Origin: an uncultured Candidatus Poseidoniales archaeon
Lineage (GTDB): Archaea; Thermoplasmatota; Poseidoniia; Poseidoniales; Poseidoniaceae
Direction: 5' to 3'
NCBI GenBank assembly: GCA_905182635.1
Contig: CAJJCM010000071.1
Location: 1-37,122, forward strand
DNA length: 37,122 bases
Shown: positions 33,253 through 37,122 of the stretch, piece after piece
Layout: each line of letters opens with the position of its first letter
How positions within the stretch are numbered: position 1 is the first letter of the stretch
Translations under genes and position numbers: made by a program
The notes under the pieces: model-generated
The model's database searches: none
The model's input: only the letters and a program-made list of their open reading frames with translations
What the model was told of the DNA's origin: nothing

Positions 33253-34686
33253 ATGAGGATGACTCGTCGCAGAACCATGGCGAAGGGAAGTGACGAGTTT
33301 CCAGTTCTTGCTGGAACCGGCGGCGTCGCCCTTGGGGAGGCACGAACGAACCATGAGGGCCGGAAAGCAATTTTGTTGGTCCGAGGTGACGAGGATACCT
33401 TGGAATTCACTGCATTAGTTGCGACCATGGGAATCTCCATCGTAGAAACATTACACCAACCAGGGCACATCGACCCGCGCGGTTATTTTGGTAAAGGCAG
33501 GTTACAAGATGTCGCTGATGAACTCACTTCACGCACCCTTCCTTCTCACCCCTGGCAAAATGTGGACTTGGTGCTCATACACACCAATGCATCTCCCCGA
33601 CAATTAGTCAGCGTAAGTGAAGCGGTTGGAATTGAAGTTTGGGATCGAGTCAGATTACTTCTTTCTCTGTTCACCTCTCACGCTTCTTCACTCGAAGCAA
33701 GAACTCAAGTTCGTATTGCACGTATGCAAAGTGACCGCACCGTTCTCCGCGAACTAGCGAATCAGGAGACGACAGGTGAAAGAGCAGGATATGGTGGTGG
33801 AGGTAGCACTGCATTACAAGCCATTATTGATAATATGAATCGGGAACTTACCCACCTGCGTAAACGCCAGAAAAAACACGCTGTTGCCCAATCGGAACGA
33901 AGAAAACAACGCACACGAGGCGGTGCAATGACCGTCGGTTTGGCAGGCTATACCAATGCTGGGAAATCAAGCCTTTTCCTCGCTCTTTCGGGTAAAGAAG
34001 TGCTCGTAAAGGACAAATTATTCTCGACTTTAGAGACTACAATCGGCCGAATGGAGGCCAGCCCACGCGTACTCTTGGCTGACACCATCGGTTTCATCGA
34101 CCATCTACCGAGTACGACGCTTGATGCTTTTCGCGCAACGCTGGCAGAAGCACTTGAAAGTGATTTATTGCTCATTTTAGCAGACGCGAGCGACAAACCC
34201 GAAGAATTAGAACGAAAATTATTCACTTCACGCAGCGAAGTATTCACTCGTTTCTACGGTGAAGAAATCGACGAAGAATTTCCATGGAAATCAGTAGATT
34301 CATCCGTGGTCAATCACGTTCTTACCGTCTTGACGAAATGCGACCAAGCAACTGAGGCCCAGAAAGAGGAAGGCATTGCAACCGTTGCAGCCCTCGGCTT
34401 ACCCGACCCAATCCTCATTTCCTCGCACTCGGGGGAAGGTATGCAGGAACTCAAAGATACGATACTTTTGCATCTCTTCGGTCCGCCGATGAATTTGCTT
34501 TTACTACCTGTTCCTGCGGAAGGTGGTAGGGCTGTAGAAGGTTTAGTTTCAGATGTTTACGACGCTGGATTAGTTTCGGACCGAACCAATCACGATGATG
34601 GTAGAGTGGAATTGCGTGTTTGGATACACGACCATGCTTTAGCAAGGTTACTGGCACACTCTAAACACCGCATTGAAGTGAAGTAG
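33253..34686 (+). CDS. hflX: GTPase HflX
   Basis: A ribosome-associated GTPase that splits stalled ribosomes. The HflX N-domain is shown by HQPGHIDPRGYFGKGRLQDV and DRVRLLLSLFTSHASSLEARTQVRIARM; a Gly-rich linker replaces the common GPGE loop (GERAGYGGGGS). The GTPase has G1 GYTNAGKSS (residues 232-240), switch TTIG, G3 ADTIGFIDHLP, G4 TKCD and SSHSGEGMQEL. ATG 33253 has GAGGTG seven bases upstream; ATG 33277 is an alternative. The gene is 20 bases from the next on the same strand. Confidence 0.93.
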   Translation: MRMTRRRTMAKGSDEFPVLAGTGGVALGEARTNHEGRKAILLVRGDEDTLEFTALVATMGISIVETLHQPGHIDPRGYFGKGRLQDVADELTSRTLPSHPWQNVDLVLIHTNASPRQLVSVSEAVGIEVWDRVRLLLSLFTSHASSLEARTQVRIARMQSDRTVLRELANQETTGERAGYGGGGSTALQAIIDNMNRELTHLRKRQKKHAVAQSERRKQRTRGGAMTVGLAGYTNAGKSSLFLALSGKEVLVKDKLFSTLETTIGRMEASPRVLLADTIGFIDHLPSTTLDAFRATLAEALESDLLLILADASDKPEELERKLFTSRSEVFTRFYGEEIDEEFPWKSVDSSVVNHVLTVLTKCDQATEAQKEEGIATVAALGLPDPILISSHSGEGMQELKDTILLHLFGPPMNLLLLPVPAEGGRAVEGLVSDVYDAGLVSDRTNHDDGRVELRVWIHDHALARLLAHSKHRIEVK

Positions 34687-34706
34687 GACCGTGTTCTACG
34701 CAAAGC

Positions 34707-35648
34707 ATGGCCGAGCCAGAAGAGGACACTTCTGCGGCCGAGTCCACGCTTGAAACGGCAAACTACATCGATGAATTGACCGGATTATCAGAGCCGAAAG
34801 GAGAACTCACGTTTGCCTCTTCAAACACCATTCTTACAATGCCCGACCCAAAAATGCACCCAATGGGGCAAGCCATCGGCGTGTTTCTGTTATTCGTCTG
34901 CCTGCTCGGGTTTCTCAACGGCATAGATTACGCGTCGCCAGACTCAGGCCTCGTTCGTCCAGATGAATTCGTTTACCGCCTTTCCTTGACCGCTCCAGAC
35001 GAATCTGCAACATTCCAAGGCGTGGTGTATGACCATGAAAATCAGCCTTTAGAAAACGTAACAGTTTATGTCTCATGGCACGGCGATGGTATTTGGAACT
35101 CAACACAAATCCAAACGGATACAGACGGCTCATATGTGTTTGAACGACTCAACCCAGGGTTAACGCGCGTCGACATCATTGTCAAACGAGACGGCCATCT
35201 CGATGTCTATGCAAATCGCGTTTTGCTTTCACCACCTGCGTTGATTGAACCGACCGGCTTCACCACTATCGATTTCAGAGTGCCTTCCGCGGAAGACTTC
35301 GCCACCCAACCATGCAGCAACGGAGCAGACGAATGCGAAATACGGAACATCGACATGACACCCACTCAAATGGAACATCCACTGATGGACCCGGGTGCCT
35401 CAAGCATTTACATCAGCATCGGATTTGCTTTTATGGGTCTGGCATTGATTGCGACTGGATTTACCCTTTGGGCAATGAAAAACGGCTCAATAGTTGTTCT
35501 ACGAACTGCAGCAGGCCTCTCGTTTTTCGGAATGGGCCATTATTACACGGCATGCTGCTTCGGAATCCTCGCATTCATACTCACTTTTGCCGTACCAAGA
35601 CGCTACATCCCGATGGAAGAAAAATCCTCGTTAAGCGAGGAACTATGA
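34707..35648 (+). CDS. Membrane protein with carboxypeptidase-regulatory-like domain
   Basis: A 313-residue protein with an acidic cytoplasmic lead, a first helix (AIGVFLLFVCLLGFLNG near residue 60), then an exterior domain at about 100-170 with the CarboxypepD_reg pattern FQGVVYDHENQPLENVTVYV...TDTDGSYVFERLNPGL, an Ig-like beta sandwich. After it, two to three helices (SIYISIGFAFMGLALIATGFTLWA, then YYTACCFGILAFILTFAV) end in a short charged tail. No enzymatic motif. Possibly an envelope sensor or scaffold; this is inference. Same strand as hflX and the beta-propeller gene. Confidence 0.75.
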   Translation: MAEPEEDTSAAESTLETANYIDELTGLSEPKGELTFASSNTILTMPDPKMHPMGQAIGVFLLFVCLLGFLNGIDYASPDSGLVRPDEFVYRLSLTAPDESATFQGVVYDHENQPLENVTVYVSWHGDGIWNSTQIQTDTDGSYVFERLNPGLTRVDIIVKRDGHLDVYANRVLLSPPALIEPTGFTTIDFRVPSAEDFATQPCSNGADECEIRNIDMTPTQMEHPLMDPGASSIYISIGFAFMGLALIATGFTLWAMKNGSIVVLRTAAGLSFFGMGHYYTACCFGILAFILTFAVPRRYIPMEEKSSLSEEL

Positions 35649-35695
35649 TGCAAGCCCGCCGTCCAACTTAAGGGGGCTCAGCCCAACAGGCCGGC

Positions 35696-36766
35696 ATGGA
35701 CCTCTTCACCTCGGCATGGATGACGCGGTCTCTTGGCGAATCAGTATCCGCCCTTCATCTTGAGCAAGATGGAGGAGTTTTCGCCGGGGGATGGGATGGG
35801 TGTCTCAAGCATTGGAATGTAGAAGGCGAACTGGTGTGGTCAACTCGACTGCCAGACCGAATCACCGTTCTTGCCATCCATGAAGGCACGGTGTTTGCGA
35901 CAGCTGGGTTGCACATTGTTTGCCTTGAAGCCGCTACAGGCGACCAAAGATGGAGCCATGCCTTAGAAGGCAGCGCCGATTCCCTTTATGTCTTCGAGGA
36001 ACGCTTGTATGCCATCTCTTCGGTCTACGATATCGAACACAACGATTTTCTCGAATCAGCCGTTTGGAATTTTTCATTTGACGGCACGATGAACTGGATT
36101 CAACGAATGGACGAAAGGCCTTGGACTCTCCTGGAATTCAAAGGAAAACTGTGGTTCGGTTTAGGCCGGCCAAAATGTGGCTTTTCAGCGATTGACTCAC
36201 AAGGAAAAAGCACCCACACTTCTGCCGATACCGACTCCCCCATCACCTGCGGTTCTACAACCGCTTCAGCCATGTTGTTCGGCCATGCCAACGGTGCTGT
36301 TTCAAATCACAAGGGGAAGGTAATTTTTTCTGAACAAAGTGCGATAGAACTTCTTTATGCAACTTCTGGGGGCTATGTTGCCGCATTGGAAGACGGTACC
36401 GTTCTCTCAAGAAAAGGGAAGACCGAAGTCTGGTTTTCGGATGGAGACGCAGTATCTGTTCAATCTGGAGGGTTTTCATTCCAAGGCCACCCGACTCATT
36501 GGGCATGCCGCTGGTCAGGGTCCGAAGGAAGTATCGAGATACGAAACATCGACTCAGGTGAACTTTTGATGACAACCCCGAGCGATCGTTGTGAATCGAT
36601 TGCTTCAGATTCAAACCGCCTCGCTCTCGGATTTGAGAACGGTCAAATCCGCCTCTGGGAAGCCAGCATGTTCGAACGGCGAATGTTGAATGAGCATGAA
36701 ACTGAAGAGAAAGATGAACGGAAATCAGCGCTTCAAGAGAAACTCAGCGCCCTTCGGGACCGTTGA
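35696..36766 (+). CDS. Beta-propeller (WD40/PQQ-like repeat) protein
   Basis: A 356-residue protein built of repeats resembling WD40 or PQQ-type propeller blades: VSALHLEQDGGVFAGGWDG with LKHWNVEGELVWS, CLEAATGDQRWSH, and near the end LALGFENGQIRLWEASMFERR. About six to seven blades are likely. A charged helical tail follows (EKDERKSALQEKLSALRDR). No signal peptide is obvious, so probably cytoplasmic. Propellers bind proteins; the partner is unknown. It stands 47 bases after the membrane gene. Confidence 0.78.
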   Translation: MDLFTSAWMTRSLGESVSALHLEQDGGVFAGGWDGCLKHWNVEGELVWSTRLPDRITVLAIHEGTVFATAGLHIVCLEAATGDQRWSHALEGSADSLYVFEERLYAISSVYDIEHNDFLESAVWNFSFDGTMNWIQRMDERPWTLLEFKGKLWFGLGRPKCGFSAIDSQGKSTHTSADTDSPITCGSTTASAMLFGHANGAVSNHKGKVIFSEQSAIELLYATSGGYVAALEDGTVLSRKGKTEVWFSDGDAVSVQSGGFSFQGHPTHWACRWSGSEGSIEIRNIDSGELLMTTPSDRCESIASDSNRLALGFENGQIRLWEASMFERRMLNEHETEEKDERKSALQEKLSALRDR

Positions 36767-36777
36767 AACGCTTCATT

Positions 36778-37095
36778 TCATTGGTCATCCCAAACACTGA
36801 TTGGGGTATCAGCAACACTGCTTGAATCGATATCTGCACCCACCGTGTATTGCTGTTGCGGCATTTGACCCATTGGCTGAACGACGCCTTGGGCCGGCAC
36901 CTGCGTTCCGAGCGCCACCCCTTGTTGAGGCATGTAGCCAATCGCTTGGGTAGGTTTTCGACCAGTGAGTAAACCGATGAGAAGAAGCAGCCCACCGAGC
37001 CCACAACAGCACGAGCCGGCAACTCCGAGAAGACCACTACCGAATAATCCCAAAAGGCCATCGGCATACGCCAAATCCAGTTTGTCTTTGTCCAT
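36778..37095 (-). CDS. Small membrane protein with Gln/Pro-rich tail
   Basis: 105 residues. The first 45 hold one or two hydrophobic segments rich in Gly/Leu with a CCCG cluster (GVAGSCCCGLGGLLLLIGLL), followed by a soluble tail with two MPQQ motifs and many Gly/Val/Gln. No family recognised. The protein has a clear ATG at 37095 and stops 11 bases after the converging propeller gene. Composition and placement support a real gene; function unknown. Confidence 0.6.
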   Translation of the reverse strand: MDKDKLDLAYADGLLGLFGSGLLGVAGSCCCGLGGLLLLIGLLTGRKPTQAIGYMPQQGVALGTQVPAQGVVQPMGQMPQQQYTVGADIDSSSVADTPISVWDDQ

Positions 37096-37122
37096 GAAAT
37101 AGATCTGGGAATCACTTGTAAT

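Noticed and set aside
1-37122. CRISPR array, insertion sequence, prophage or integron
   Set aside because: No regularly spaced repeats, transposase, integrase or flanking inverted repeats were seen; genes are housekeeping or surface functions.
1-37122. tRNA or rRNA genes
   Set aside because: The few intergenic gaps (such as 2679-2778, 10762-11026, 19523-19675, 30295-30358 and 30959-31055) show no GTTCRA-type T-loop or cloverleaf I could fold by eye. A covariance-model scan would settle it.

Overview
The window reads as a chromosomal fragment of an uncultured planktonic euryarchaeote, most likely Marine Group II (Candidatus Poseidoniales). Archaeal markers are ribosomal protein L18a/LX, prefoldin alpha, FtsY, diphthine synthase, Trm5, the KEOPS subunit Pcc1, a split GMP synthase amidotransferase and a geranylgeranyl-reductase-family enzyme. 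They sit among genes with eukaryote-like or bacterial-like sequences (type II glutamine synthetase, eukaryotic-type OMP decarboxylase, HflX, exonuclease III). The large secreted acidic proteins and very tight gene packing also fit that group. The assignment is inferred from gene content; no rRNA is present.

Layout. 1-2678 (-): a secreted subtilisin-like protease with calcium-binding type repeats, cut by the left edge. 2779-6267 (+): rpl18a-pfdA-ftsY, the classic archaeal cluster, followed by a DUF1844 protein and a membrane-anchored receiver-like protein lacking the phospho-acceptor Asp. 6231-8341 (-): SDR epimerase, pyrF and a small membrane protein. 8423-10204 (+): an exported PepX/CocE-type peptidase lipoprotein. 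10198-11037: a HTH-CBS regulator divergent from a type II glutamine synthetase, with a repeat-rich intergenic region and a possible leader ORF. 12031-15483 (-): a tight run of GGR flavoprotein, HAD phosphatase, NERD protein and SemiSWEET. 15570-17765 (+): an EamA transporter and a Cys/Met-metabolism PLP enzyme. 17768-22027: a 584-aa orphan protein divergent from an AAA+ ATPase, which is followed by a PqqB-like metallohydrolase. 22017-25021 (-): dphB then a sodium:solute symporter with an added exterior domain. 25059-26341 (+): trm5 and a tiny zinc ribbon. 26359-30294 (-): a 997-aa surface protein and a membrane protein. 30359-30958 (-) and 31056-33010 (+): guaA amidotransferase subunit, FAD oxidoreductase and exonuclease III. 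33007-37095: Pcc1 (-), HflX (+), a carboxypeptidase-regulatory-like membrane protein (+), a beta-propeller (+) and a small membrane protein (-).

Function. The gene set fits a proteolytic heterotroph: exported peptidases, solute symporters, glutamine assimilation and translation/secretion machinery. Nothing resembles a prophage, insertion sequence, CRISPR array or integron, and I found no tRNA or rRNA. Convergent neighbours repeatedly overlap at their stop codons, and few intergenic gaps exceed 100 bases; the longest, about 216 to 265 bases before glnA, carries the clearest regulatory structure.

The best candidates for undescribed biology are the orphan/AAA+ pair, the pseudo-receiver next to ftsY, the glnA control region with its HTH-CBS neighbour, the symporter with an exterior domain, and an OMP decarboxylase with Ser in place of the phosphate-gripping Arg.
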